Shown piece by piece: positions 47,882 through 57,457 of a stretch of DNA of 64,000 bases. The notes below the pieces were generated by a model, which was not told where the DNA came from, made no database searches, and saw only the letters and a program-made list of their open reading frames with translations. The position numbers and the translations under genes are program-made. This stretch comes from Pezicula radicicola (taxonomy: Eukaryota; Ascomycota; Leotiomycetes; Helotiales; Dermateaceae). The DNA is taken from the NCBI GenBank assembly GCA_003008705.1, contig PDUO01000003.1, positions 249,891-313,890 on the forward strand. Direction: 5' to 3'. The first letter of the stretch is position 1. Every line of letters begins with the position of its first letter.

Positions 47882-48036
47882 GTTGCTTGATTTTGGGGGT
47901 GCAGTGATGGAGTGGATTTGGTGGTGCAAGATGGACAGAGGTTTGTGCAAATTAGTTTCATGGAAAACCCAGTTGGACACGGGAATGCCTTGCAACTCAC
48001 AAGGCCACGATAGTAAACAAACTCTCTTAATTTGAA

Positions 48037-48090
48037 TAACTAACTTGTTTTGGGTAACCTACTTGTTCTGAGTTACCTACTTGTTTTGAG
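48037..48090 (+). repeat. 18-bp tandem repeat array, 3 units
   Basis: Three head-to-tail 18-mers: TAACTAACTTGTTTTGGG, TAACCTACTTGTTCTGAG, TTACCTACTTGTTTTGAG. Related arrays in inverse orientation occur near 49849-49900 and 53092-53181. Confidence 0.8.
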
Positions 48091-48429
48091 AGGTCAGGTA
48101 TGTACTGTACTTCTACGGTCAATAGAACAAATAAAATCACATTCTGTTATAAGAGAGACCGGACAACATTTCTCTAAGCCACTGCATAGGTAGATACTCT
48201 GCAATTTCATGAAAAGTTAAGCGAGCTCGCTAAGTATCACTGAGCTGTAAAACTTCTCCTTCCTCTTAGCTTCAGTCAACCCTACCTCCCTTATCCCAAT
48301 TATCCAGTCATAACTTGCATCAAATCACGGACGCACATTCTTGCGAGGAAGCCAGAGAAGCTCCTCGTCGTGGCCTCGTAAGGCACACGCACGTCTAGCT
48401 CGATTTTCCCAAACCTGCGATTTTTCAAA

Positions 48430-48840
48430 ACCAACTTGCACCTCTTCCTTCCCACACCATCCCCCACGATTTCTGACAAAGGGTATCAAATACGTCTTTG
48501 ATAAATCTGCGACTTTATAGAAGTAAGTTACATTCCTTCCTTCTCCAAACATCTTCCGCGAGTTCTGTCCACAGGCGTCAAACTCGGGTTTACCCAATCC
48601 ATGGTTTCACCAGCCTAAATTACACCTTTTCCTTTCTTAGACACCCTCTGCCAGTTCTGTACATACGCTTCAAACCCACCTTTGCACGAACTGCAATTTT
48701 GCAAGCGTAAGTTGCACCCTTCATTCCGCAGACATTTTCCGCCAGTTCTGTCTGCAGGCCTCAAACTCGACTTTCCTCAAGCCGCCATTTAAGCTGTGTC
48801 CCTTCCTTCTCCCACCATCTTCCACGAAAGAAACCATTCT
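48430..48840 (+). repeat. Degenerate ~90-bp tandem repeat, about 4.5 units
   Basis: Units start near 48434, 48527, 48618, 48709 and 48796. Each begins with an AANTTGCACC-like segment, followed by CTTCCTTCT, CATCTTCCGCCAGTTCTGTC, a CGTCAAACTCG-like block and a purine-poor spacer. The array ends about 45 bp before the ATG of paralogue C, so it forms that gene's promoter or leader. Confidence 0.7.
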
Positions 48841-48883
48841 ATTCATCTTCTCTAACACTTTCTAGCTTTACAAACAAACCACG

Positions 48884-49363
48884 ATGGAGTTTCGTACCAT
48901 CGAGCAGGTTCTTGAGTATCTGCAGAAATGGAACAATGAGCATCCTAACGAGCCTGTCATCCACCAATCCTACTTAACCGGTGACTGGGCTGGATATAGC
49001 GACTTCAGACAGGTTTATAGAATCCACTTCGGTCTTATCAGATGTCTCGTAAGATCCATTTCCGGGACTGATCCGGATCCATTTGCTCATGACTATGCCA
49101 AAACCCCCTCCGAGAAGGAATGTTTCCGGACGAATTTCCTTTGTCTTCAGAGATCTCCGGAGTTCGAGAACTTTCGATATATGCTCATCCAATTATTGCA
49201 AAAGAGAGGAATTCCTTACTTCAGGAAGTTTCTAGAGCAAGCCGCCAGAGAGAAAGTTGGCCGGGTGGTAAAAGCGTTCGAGGAAAAAGAAGCCAAGGAG
49301 GCTGCAGACGCTTCTGTAAGTCTCCGTTATGTTGTTTTTCGAGCCATTCCTAACACACAATGA
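48884..49363 (+). CDS. Hypothetical protein, paralogue C of a local three-gene family
   Basis: The ATG at 48884 opens a frame of 159 residues with the family pattern QVLEYLQKWNNEHP, YRIHFGLIRCLVRS and LQRSPEFENFRYMLIQLLQK, then a basic/acidic helix. A donor GTAAGT at 49316 may remove the last ~15 codons. Spliced to an acceptor near 49378, the protein would instead end with a short polar tail stopping at about 49455. Which form is used cannot be decided here. No known domain. A 90-bp repeat array directly precedes the start codon. Confidence 0.6.
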   Translation: MEFRTIEQVLEYLQKWNNEHPNEPVIHQSYLTGDWAGYSDFRQVYRIHFGLIRCLVRSISGTDPDPFAHDYAKTPSEKECFRTNFLCLQRSPEFENFRYMLIQLLQKRGIPYFRKFLEQAAREKVGRVVKAFEEKEAKEAADASVSLRYVVFRAIPNTQ

Positions 49364-50001
49364 ATAGCTCTGAAAGAGCAACGAGCTCGAAGCAGAATCC
49401 GCCTCATTGCGACAACATGATCGAAAGGCTCCTACTCCACCAACCGCAACCTAGCATGGCTAATCTTCTCACAATCCATCCACCCAACAAAACACAACAC
49501 ACTCTCATCCAGCTCAACCCTCTGAGCAGCCTTCTAAGCAGACGCTCTATTCCACAGGCAGGAAATTTTATGCCAAAAAATGTACAATCTGGGCCAGAAT
49601 GAAGAATGGAAGATGTTTCACAGGTGGAGATGGATTTTACAAGAAATGATTCTTCGTCGAGCTTCTAGGTATCAAATATACTGCAAGAAGCTATGTTCAC
49701 CAACTTTGAAACTTTGCCAATCTCTGATGATCTAGTAAGTATCTTGCCATAAGCTTTAGAGACGTAAATGCCCAGCCATGTAAGAGTAAGATGAGATGCT
49801 ATATTTCAAGTGTATTGCTCAAATTCAAGTCTAAGTCCACCTACAACTTAGGCAGATCAAGTTAGTTACTCAAAGTAACTTACCCAAACCAAGTGACTAC
49901 TATGCTGGCACGTCTGCAGTACACAGAATATTTTTTAATTTCTATAGGTATTCTATTCGTATTATCCAAGTATCTCAGAGAATATTTACAGCCAATTATT
50001 A
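49364..50001. other. intergenic
   Basis: May include a spliced 3' exon of paralogue C up to about 49455. A diffuse array of 18-bp-like units lies at 49849-49900. Otherwise nothing. Confidence 0.5.
49849..49900 (-). repeat. 18-bp-type tandem repeat, degenerate
   Basis: CAAGTTAGTTACTCAAAGTA, then ACTTACCCAAACCAAGTGAC: the reverse complement of the 48037-48090 unit type (GTTACYCAAA core), more decayed. Confidence 0.45.
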
Positions 50002-50780
50002 TTAAAGAGACAAAGCTCTAGGTTCCCTCAACATAGAAAAGAATCTATAAATACCAAACCCTCGATTCTTCATACCCCATTCATTTAAATCCAAATCGAA
50101 AGTCCTTATATCCTCGAACCCAGTTTTCAGATACAAGTCATGTGCAGCAGGGAAAGCATTAAGGTACGTTGGGAGTCCTGCAGTATCTGCTTTCCCAACA
50201 CACTGATCTAGAAGTGCGAGCCCAAGTCCTTTCCTTTGGTGATTTGGTAAAACACAAAGGGATGTAAGTGCTAATATATGGAATTGGTCAGTTAACAATT
50301 GGAAACCCGACAGATATGCACACAGCTTTAAAGGTAAGGGAACAAACCAAAATATTTCTTCCCGTGCATGAAATCTTCCCCAGCCTTTAAATCCTCCGTA
50401 GTTTTTGCCAAAAAAGCTAGATTTAATCCGGAAGACGCAGCTGCCATGATTTCTCTCACAGTTTCCTCCTCAGTGCCTCCTCCGCTTTCAACCAGCCTCT
50501 CTCCTTGTTCCCCATCAATCTCCGTCAGACATACGAATCCAACAATGTCAGAAGTGATATTATCTACGGCTTTGAGGACGTAAGATTTGGGATTCTTGAA
50601 GCATTCTTCGATTCGATGTTGAAACGTATCTTTCATAGTTGTTGTTTTGGGCCAATCGGTGAACATGCAAGCTGAGATGGGCTCAGTTAGGTAACACATG
50701 GTGTGGATTTCTGCTAACTCCGCTGTGTCGGACGGAAAAGCTGGCGTGATTTTTATTGGAGTTGTGAACGTTGAGGCCAT
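50002..50780 (-). CDS. GNAT-family N-acetyltransferase
   Basis: Transfers an acetyl group from acetyl-CoA to an amine; substrate unknown. Exons 50780-50348 and 50270-50002 give 233 residues. The ATG at 50780 (MASTFTTPIKITPA) is the first in frame. The acetyl-CoA loop is in NHQRKGLGLALLDQC (Q/R-x-x-G-x-G/A), preceded by the strand LTSLCVLP. A hydrophobic core and YLKTGFEDIRTFDLDL follow, as in the C-terminal strand pair of the fold. The intermediate region is longer than in bacterial members, typical of fungal ones. No targeting signal. Confidence 0.85.
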
Positions 50781-51354
50781 TCTTAGTAGCTTGTGTTGTG
50801 TGGCTTGCAAGCTGAGGATTGAAGATCTTCTTGAGTAAGTACCTACCAAAGCCAAAATGACCTTCTAATGCTTAGCTCTTTATACTCAAACTTCGTAATG
50901 AAGTCGAGAGCTGCCTAGACCCGTTTTAACCGCATTGTTACTTTGGCGTTTTCGGACGTAAGAGATGATGCGGCCAACGTGCATGGAATATCGTAAAAGT
51001 GTTGTTACCCGGTTGGAAACAGGTTGATCTATTTGATCCGAGAGAATTTAGAGATCTGACGTGAGAATGTAAGTCGCCCGATTGGGCCGAGAATAGGAGA
51101 ACCATTCGTAAAGCTTATGATAGGAGGCTGAGGTATCATAGGCTATTGGATTTGAGTTTCACGGCTGACTAAGAATATGCTATTGCCAAGTGCGAAAAAG
51201 TGTCATGTCTCCGAACTTCACTTTCTTTCCTTCACAATCAAGGGGAATGTGATTGTTATCATCAACAATCCATCGGTTTCTTTGAGGGATTTATCTAATT
51301 TCGATCGGGTTGCAGTTGGGAACAAATCCTTCATCTACGTAAACGCTCATCACG
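50781..51354. other. divergent intergenic region
   Basis: About 570 bp between the GNAT gene (minus) and the arylesterase-like gene (plus). Nothing supported. Confidence 0.5.
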
Positions 51355-52786
51355 ATGGCCATCCTTGTATGTCACGACCGACCGTAACTCCACACTCTAT
51401 GCGGGGAAGGCTGACACCATAATCAGACAGGTAGCAGGGTTGGCGTAGCTGTGACTGCCATACTTGCTGCTCTTGGTAGTGTTGTTTATCAGAGAGTCAC
51501 TGGCGATGCAGCAGCCATCAAAGCGTTGCCAACAGTATGGCACCCTTTCACCGAGAATGGAAGGGCCGATATCATCTTCCAAGACAAGCTCAAGTACTGT
51601 GAAGATGTGCTTTTCGACCACAGACAAGAGCTCGCAATCCTAAGCTGTGACCCAGGGCGATCTCAATGGAATACTGTTATGGTAAGTAATGCCCTTATGC
51701 GAAGTCCCTAGCAACAAATTGCTGAAGTTGGTGTGAAAGGGAACAATGTATGATCCTGAACCAAAGGGCACTTTATACCTGTACAACTACGCCACGAAAT
51801 CAGACCTTCAACCCATTGAACTTGTTGGTCTACCAGAAGGCTCTGATTTTCATCCCTTGGGCATCAACATCTATCGCCACGCCCAGAATCCAGGCCGTAC
51901 TCGTCTCTTTGTCGTGAATCACCAACGCAATGGTAGTACAGTCGATATTTTCGATCTCGATTATGATAATGCTCGTGCAACGTTCTACACGTCCATTTCC
52001 GACGGAGATAACCAAATAATTTCCCCCAATGCTATAGCTCCAATTTCATACACCTCTTTCTATGTCACGAATGACCACCGCTTCATTCCTCGTCTTAACA
52101 AAATATTAAACACCATCGAGACCTTCACACCACTCTCCCTCGGCTGGGTCACCCTCGTAGATTTCTCATCCGGAGCTCCCGTCTTCAGCATGGCAGCCCC
52201 AAACATAGGATTCGCCAACGGAATCGTATTAACACCGACAGGAAAAGAAGTGATTGTTGCTTCTACAACCAGCATAGAACTCTTAATCTACGATCGTGAT
52301 CCAGAAACAAATATCTTGACTCTCCGCGAGAAGATTCCCTTACTGTTCAGACCAGACAATCTTACTTTCGATGATGGTCTTGATGTGAATGACGAAACAG
52401 TATTTGATAAGGATGGAAAGTTCCTTCGCGGCCTGATTGTTGCCGGTCATCCGGCTGCTTTACAGCTTTATCGCGTGTCGAGGGATCCGGACAATAAAAC
52501 TGCTCCTTCGTGGATTGTTGAGATCAGGAGAGGAGAAGAGGAAGATGTTGCACCGAGGAGTGCTACTGGTGCGGTGAAAAGTGCTTATAGTCAGCGAACA
52601 CTTTATCAGAGTAAGTTCCTTGACAACGATTTCGTAACGTGGGGACTGGAGTTTCTAACAGCAATGACAGGCAATGGCGAGCATTTTGGGACCAGCTCCA
52701 CCGGTGCTATTGACTTTGCTAGAGGAAGGATGCTCGTGTCTGGGTTATATTCTAAGGGTATGCTAGAGGTATCGTGGGAAGTTTGA
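51355..52786 (+). CDS. Arylesterase/paraoxonase-like six-bladed beta-propeller protein
   Basis: Predicted calcium-dependent lactonase or ester hydrolase of the PON/SMP-30 type, anchored by one N-terminal helix (TAILAALGSVVYQRV). Exons 51431-51681, 51740-52610 and 52671-52786 are firm. A 16-base first exon at 51355-51370 is only the best guess for the start, because the frame before 51431 is closed and needs splicing to reach an ATG. With it the protein has 417 residues. Marks: CEDVLFDHRQELAILSC at the start of the propeller, then DFHPLGINIY and SPNAIAPIS. TNDHRF and FANGIVLTPTGKEVIVAST follow, together with the calcium-ligand Asn/Asp loops PDNLTFDDG. The last intron is exactly 60 nt and open, so retention would add 20 residues. 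Confidence 0.82.
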
Positions 52787-52889
52787 GCGAATGGCCTTTC
52801 AAAATTTGACTGCCGCAGGTATTATGGTGCTCTCTCAACAGAAGCATTAAACTAACACAGCGTATTTCTTTTTCAAAAATATTGGGATT

Positions 52890-53033
52890 TGTTGAACGGA
52901 ATGGTTAAGTTATTTGGAGAGTAATATGTGGTGGCAAAGGTGTTATATTCTATACCTATCTAAGGAGCAAAGCGTGTTCCGAAATAGGCCAGTTTGTAGA
53001 GGACGTTTACATGACCATGCCTATAATTCAACA
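52890..53033 (-). repeat. Dispersed TGTTGA...CAACA repeat, copy 3 (solo-LTR-like)
   Basis: 144 bp: TGTTGAACGGAATGGTTAAG at the left, GTTCCGAAATAGGCC and TAGAGGACGTTTACATGA inside, ATTCAACA at the right, all alignable to copies 1 and 2. Flanking pentamers GGATT and GGAGT differ at one base, possibly a decayed 5-bp target duplication. Confidence 0.6.
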
Positions 53034-53091
53034 GGAGTTTATTTCTCATTTTCAATGGGTTAAAATTCAGAATCAGGTGAGCTACTCTACC

Positions 53092-53181
53092 TAACCAAGT
53101 TAGTCAAATCAGTTAGTTTTTCAAATAAGTAAAGTTCCCAAACTAAGTTGGCCACCCAAAGAAGGTGGGCTAATCAAGTAA
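53092..53181 (-). repeat. 18-bp tandem repeat array, 5 degenerate units
   Basis: Five adjacent 18-mers in exact register, including CAGTTAGTTTTTCAAATA, AGTAAAGTTCCCAAACTA and AGTTGGCCACCCAAAGAA. The shared AGTTAGTTnCCCAAA-like core is the reverse complement of the 48037-48090 units. Confidence 0.55.
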
Positions 53182-53336
53182 ACAACCCTATGCTCCTACG
53201 TAACTATTATTTTAGACTCGGAGAAATACTACATAGCTGGTCACATACGTGATAGAAAACAGCATTGTACACAACATCTCTCAATTCTTCAAGATTAGTT
53301 ACCTACTTACCTACCATATAACAAAAAAACTTCCAT

Positions 53337-55121
53337 CTACTCATTAAAATCAACAACACCCCTCCCAGCAACTTGTCCCTTCCTTAGTTTCTCAACCGCT
53401 TCAGGAAGTCTAGCAATCGGATATTTCTCATAAATAGGTTTCAATAATCCCTAAAGAATACAATATCAGCGAAGGCTACCAACAAATATGAAGTGAGACG
53501 GAGTTCCATACTCTTGCAGCTAAATCCAAAGCAGCATCAGTATCCCTCATAGATCCAACCATCGTCCCAATAATATGTAGATTCTTGAAAATAAACCATG
53601 AAGGATCTGCACCTGCGATTGCTGTTCCGGATGGTGCTATATCTTCAATTAGCTTTATCTTCTCATTTCCCACTACCTACCTTCTCCCCAAACCCAACCC
53701 ACCAAAAGCTCAAAGAAAAGAAGAAGAAAAAAAATACTCACGCAATCCAATACACATAACCCTCCCCCCAACCCTAACCATGTACGGCGCACTCCCATAA
53801 GCAGCAGCACTAGTAGCCGTAACAAAAACCCCATGAGCCCCTTTGCCTCCCGTAATCCTAAGCACCTCCTCCTCAACTTTCTTTGTCGTCAAAAAATCAA
53901 TGAATTCTTCGCATCCTAGTTTTTTGCAGAGGGCTTCCTTTTCGGGACCGCCGTCTATTCCTATTACGCGCATTCCCATTGCTTTGGCTATTTGAACGCC
54001 CATGTGTCCTACTCCTCCTCCTGCTCCTGGGAAGACGGCCCAGTCTCCGGCTTTGAGTTGGGATTCTATTATCTGGTTTTGGTGGATGTTAGTTAGAATA
54101 TAACAATGTCTCCTCAACAATCAAATCAATAATCCCCGAAAAAAGCAAAAACCTCAAATCCAGAGCGAAGAAAAAGAATTCAACTCACGCTCCGATAAAT
54201 AGTGCTTCCGCTACACATAATAGGCCCTGCCGTAAAATCATCAACCCCATCAGGAATCCTCGTCGTATACCTAGCAGGACTAGTAATATACTGTTGGTAA
54301 GTACCATCATGCATCAACCCAGTACTAATAGTCTTCGAACAATACGTCTCATGGAAACCATCCCAGCATAATTCACAATTCATACAACAATCCCACATTG
54401 GTTTTACTCCTCCTCGGTCTCCTATTTTCCAGGCTGTGACGTTGCTGCCTACTTTTACTACTGTGCCTGCTCCTTCGTGGCCGGGGGATCTATTTTGGGG
54501 AGGGTTGTTAGGGTGGATGTTTTGTTGGGGTGGTTGTTTTAGGGGAGGGAAGGAGTAATATACATACCGTACACCAAACTGACTCATCTTAGGCATAGCC
54601 AAATCCTCCATCATATAATGCAAATCCGAGTAACAAATCCCCGTCGCATTTAACTTCAACAATATCTCATCTGGTCCCGGTTCTGGAACTTCGACATCTA
54701 TAACTTCGACTGTGAAATTGGGGCCGGGGTTTACTACACAGCCTGCTTTGCATGTTTTTGGGATCTTGAATTCCGAAGTACTATCGACTTTATTGGAGGT
54801 GTTTAATTCGTCTTTTTTGAGTACTGATTCTTGTTCTTCTTTGTTTTGGGGTTTTGTGGTTTGGTCTGGAAGGGGTGTTTCGGTTGCTTCTGTGAGGGAA
54901 GTCTCTATTTCTTTTTGAGTTGAGGGTTTTGGTGGGAGGGTTGGAGCTTCTTCTTCCGAACTAGTCTTTGATTCCTCTGATTTGGGTTCGATATTGTTAG
55001 ATTCGTGGTTCTCAATGGTGGGTACGTGAAGAGAATTCGGGATTGCGTTTTCCTCGTGCGAGAATTCTGGCTTGTCGAGGTCGGGGTTGACCGTGTGGGA
55101 AGGTATTTCCGTGGTTTCCAT
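53337..55121 (-). CDS. Zinc-dependent alcohol dehydrogenase (MDR) with long N-terminal extension
   Basis: NAD(P)-linked alcohol/aldehyde oxidoreductase. Exons 55121-54568, 54489-54189, 54072-53742, 53636-53512 and 53450-53337 join in frame to 474 residues; cytosolic fungal Adh1-type enzymes are about 350. Residues about 1-122 are a Ser/Thr/Glu/Pro-rich disordered extension with no targeting signal. The core then begins: NATGICYSDLHYMM (catalytic Cys) and PGHEGAGTVVKVGSNV (catalytic His-Glu). Four structural cysteines lie in CCMNCELC and ETYC, with an extra adjacent Cys. The cofactor loop is GAGGGVGHMGVQIAKAMG, and the C-terminal dimer part is SGTAIAGADPSWFIFKNL. The first intron (78 nt) is open in frame, so its retention would insert 26 residues. 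The LTR-like copy 3 lies beyond its 3' end. Confidence 0.88.
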
Positions 55122-55989
55122 TTTTGTCTAATTTTAGTATTCTCTTACTCTGGTAGGTTTTCTTTCTCCTAGTGTCCAATTACCAAATGTCCAATTGAGG
55201 AAAAGAAAAATAATAGAGTTGTAGAACTTAGACAGGGAAGAAGAGATTAAAACACTTTAAGAGGAGATCTCTTGGATTTAAATTTTACTAAGCCCCGGTT
55301 CCTGGACCGCGGGGAGATATGTGTCATTTGATCATTGATTGCACGAAAGTACTGTACGTACTACTGTACTGTATGCATCTGTCAAAATGAAGAAGTAAAA
55401 AAGCGTCTTTGCGATTGAGTCAAGGGATGTTGACTCGGGTGTTAGGACCAGTAGGAGATCTGTGCTTGGGGAAGGGGAGATGACAGCAGCGGGGCTCGCG
55501 GGGTACGTGTGCGGGGTTAAATCGGTTAACTACTCCCGTCGTTGGTTAATTTTTGGGAGAAGAGCATGACGACTGTGATTCGTTTCTATTTGCACTTGCA
55601 TTGAGATGTCAAATAGAGCTTACACATATTGTGTCCCCGTTGGTGTAGCTCGGCTCACCTACCTTGCTTACATTTCTTGAGCTTTTGGGGGAATAGCACT
55701 AGCGTCTCGTTCTAGGAAGGAAAACTTGAGATTTGTAAGATATGAGAAGTATTTAGAAGTGGATTCGTCCTTCTGTTGAGGATGCATGCTTAACGAATAT
55801 GATCTCTCAAAAGCATAATCAACCTCTTCGTAAGCTCTAATCGTAGCTTGAATGCTTCGCATCGCAAAACGTTTTGCTGTTGACAACAAAGCCATGAAGA
55901 AGCTATGTTGTGTCAGATCTTCTTAGCTTGATTTATCGGATGCATGTTGTAAAAAAATCCTTGTTTTACCAAAGAAGTACTGTGTAGAA
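55122..55989. other. intergenic
   Basis: Upstream region of the alcohol dehydrogenase gene plus the 3' flank of the hydrolase gene. It contains one small frame, listed separately. Confidence 0.5.
55668..55895 (-). CDS. Small hypothetical frame, 75 codons
   Basis: An ATG-to-stop frame, MALLSTAKRFAMRSIQATIR at its start, polar at the end. It has an amphipathic basic N-terminus that could act as a mitochondrial presequence, but no family likeness and no supporting splice or repeat evidence. Listed as possible only. Confidence 0.2.
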   Translation of the reverse strand: MALLSTAKRFAMRSIQATIRAYEEVDYAFERSYSLSMHPQQKDESTSKYFSYLTNLKFSFLERDASAIPPKAQEM

Positions 55990-56990
55990 TCATCCAAACT
56001 TGAAAGCTGGCACCTGCATCAACCACTTGGTACGGTGTAGTTGTAAGAGATTCTGGTCCAAGATAGACTAAACAACTCACTCACCTCTATATTAGCAAGG
56101 CAAACCTCATGAGCGTCAGCTGTAGCTGTAGCGCAGCAATCCTCAATTGTCACACAATCCCATCCAACATAAGCAGCATCGGCCAATGTTCCCAAGACAC
56201 AACGATCAGAATTAACGCCAGTAAAGAACAGAGTCTTCTTCCCATTCTCCGTCAAATATTTTCTCAATGGCTGTTCCTCACTCCACATGCCACTTAGTCG
56301 ATTCTTAGCACAATGAATATCTTCCGGCTTCTCGAACTCCTTGAGTGGCTCATAGATATCTGCATTCCAAGTTCCAGCCATAAGACATCGACCTTGACCA
56401 GACCCAAGATCTTCTCCATAACCAGCGTTTACAACGGCTCCAGGAACGAGAGACCGAGTTATGCTGCGTCGGGTTCCTGCGGGAAGAGTAGCGAGATCGT
56501 GTTCAGTGAGACCCCAATTGAGCCAGACGACTTCGATGCCGAGCTTGCGGCACTTTTCGATCACTTTGATAGTTGGCTCGACTGTTGCAAGTCCAAGTGG
56601 ATGATCCCGGCATTTGGGATGCAGAAAGAAGTTTTGCATGTCGACTATTACTAAGGCTGAGATGGACGGGTTCAACGTGATAGAATCGACTTCTTTGCCG
56701 CGCGTCGTGTCCATGCGTACTTTAGAGGGAGAGTTTCGGGTTAGGTCGTAGGTTTTGGTGCTCTGGTCGTATATCCATTCTAAACACATCGAGTAAGTAA
56801 GACATATGATATGTTAGATGATGAAAAGGGTTATAGGAGGTCATTGGGAGTTCAGAACTGATTCGCAGCTTAAGGAAGCGTTATGACATGTGGCCTTTTA
56901 CAACATTGAGAAAGGGGGCTATAGTTATGAATTCTGCTCGCTTAACTTACGGTCGCCTTCGGGACCGATTGCCACTGTGTTGGAAGACAT
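55990..56990 (-). CDS. Isochorismatase-like cysteine hydrolase
   Basis: Hydrolase of the isochorismatase/nicotinamidase fold. Exons 56990-56951, 56779-56085 and 56013-55990 give 252 residues. The triad positions are visible: Asp in ALVIVDMQNFFLHP (about 60), Lys in the HCAKNRLSGMW segment (about 166), and Cys in GVNSDRCVLGTLADAAY (about 200). The first exon codes only 13 residues (MSSNTVAIGPEGD) and is followed by a 171-nt intron. The last exon codes seven (VPAFKFG); an upstream in-frame acceptor at 56020/56021 would add four more. Substrate unknown: many fungal members act on amides or N-carbamoyl compounds. Divergent from the zinc-cluster gene, sharing a 467-bp promoter. Confidence 0.85.
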
Positions 56991-57457
56991 TGTAGTGGAC
57001 GGAGAGTCGTTACAATGAAAGAGATGTCAACATTGTAAACACGACTTTCAAGTTATCATTCGCTTTTATCGCCGATCGCCTAGAGTTGCCATGCCGCCTT
57101 CGGTACAATAGTACGAAAGGTATCTAGTAAACGTATGACCCCACTTTCTTAGATTTGTGCGGTTTAAAAACTCTAAAAACTCCAAAACAAAAGGAAACAT
57201 AGTCAATGTTGACAACCTCACAAATAATTATTAGACTCAACTGAAGAAGCTTTGTAGTGAAGCGAAGCTAAGAGCACTTTGTTGCGAAGCTATGCTCGGC
57301 TCAAACTCGGCCGAAACGCTTTGTAATCGACCTTGTTTCAACGACGGACGAAAAGATTGATCTTTCATCCACGCCCTAGAACAAACATCACAAACGCCAT
57401 TACCATTCACCTGCACGCGTGCGTGCCTGCCGACGACTCGGAAACCGTGACGTGACG
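56991..57457. promoter_or_regulatory. shared divergent promoter region
   Basis: 467 bp between the hydrolase (minus) and zinc-cluster regulator (plus) start codons; both promoters must lie here. No specific site is claimed. Confidence 0.45.

Larger units (their letters stand above)
47882..48883. other. divergent intergenic region with two kinds of tandem repeat
   Basis: One kilobase between the divergently transcribed paralogues B and C. It contains an 18-bp tandem array (48037-48090) and a ~90-bp degenerate tandem array (about 48430-48840), listed separately. No independent gene seen. Confidence 0.6.
52787..53336. other. convergent intergenic region with repeat copies
   Basis: Between the arylesterase-like (plus) and alcohol dehydrogenase (minus) 3' ends. 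It holds the third dispersed repeat copy and an 18-bp array. Confidence 0.6.

Noticed and set aside
55640..55672. tRNA-like start GGTGTAGCTCGG
   Set aside because: No B-box or cloverleaf could be formed downstream.
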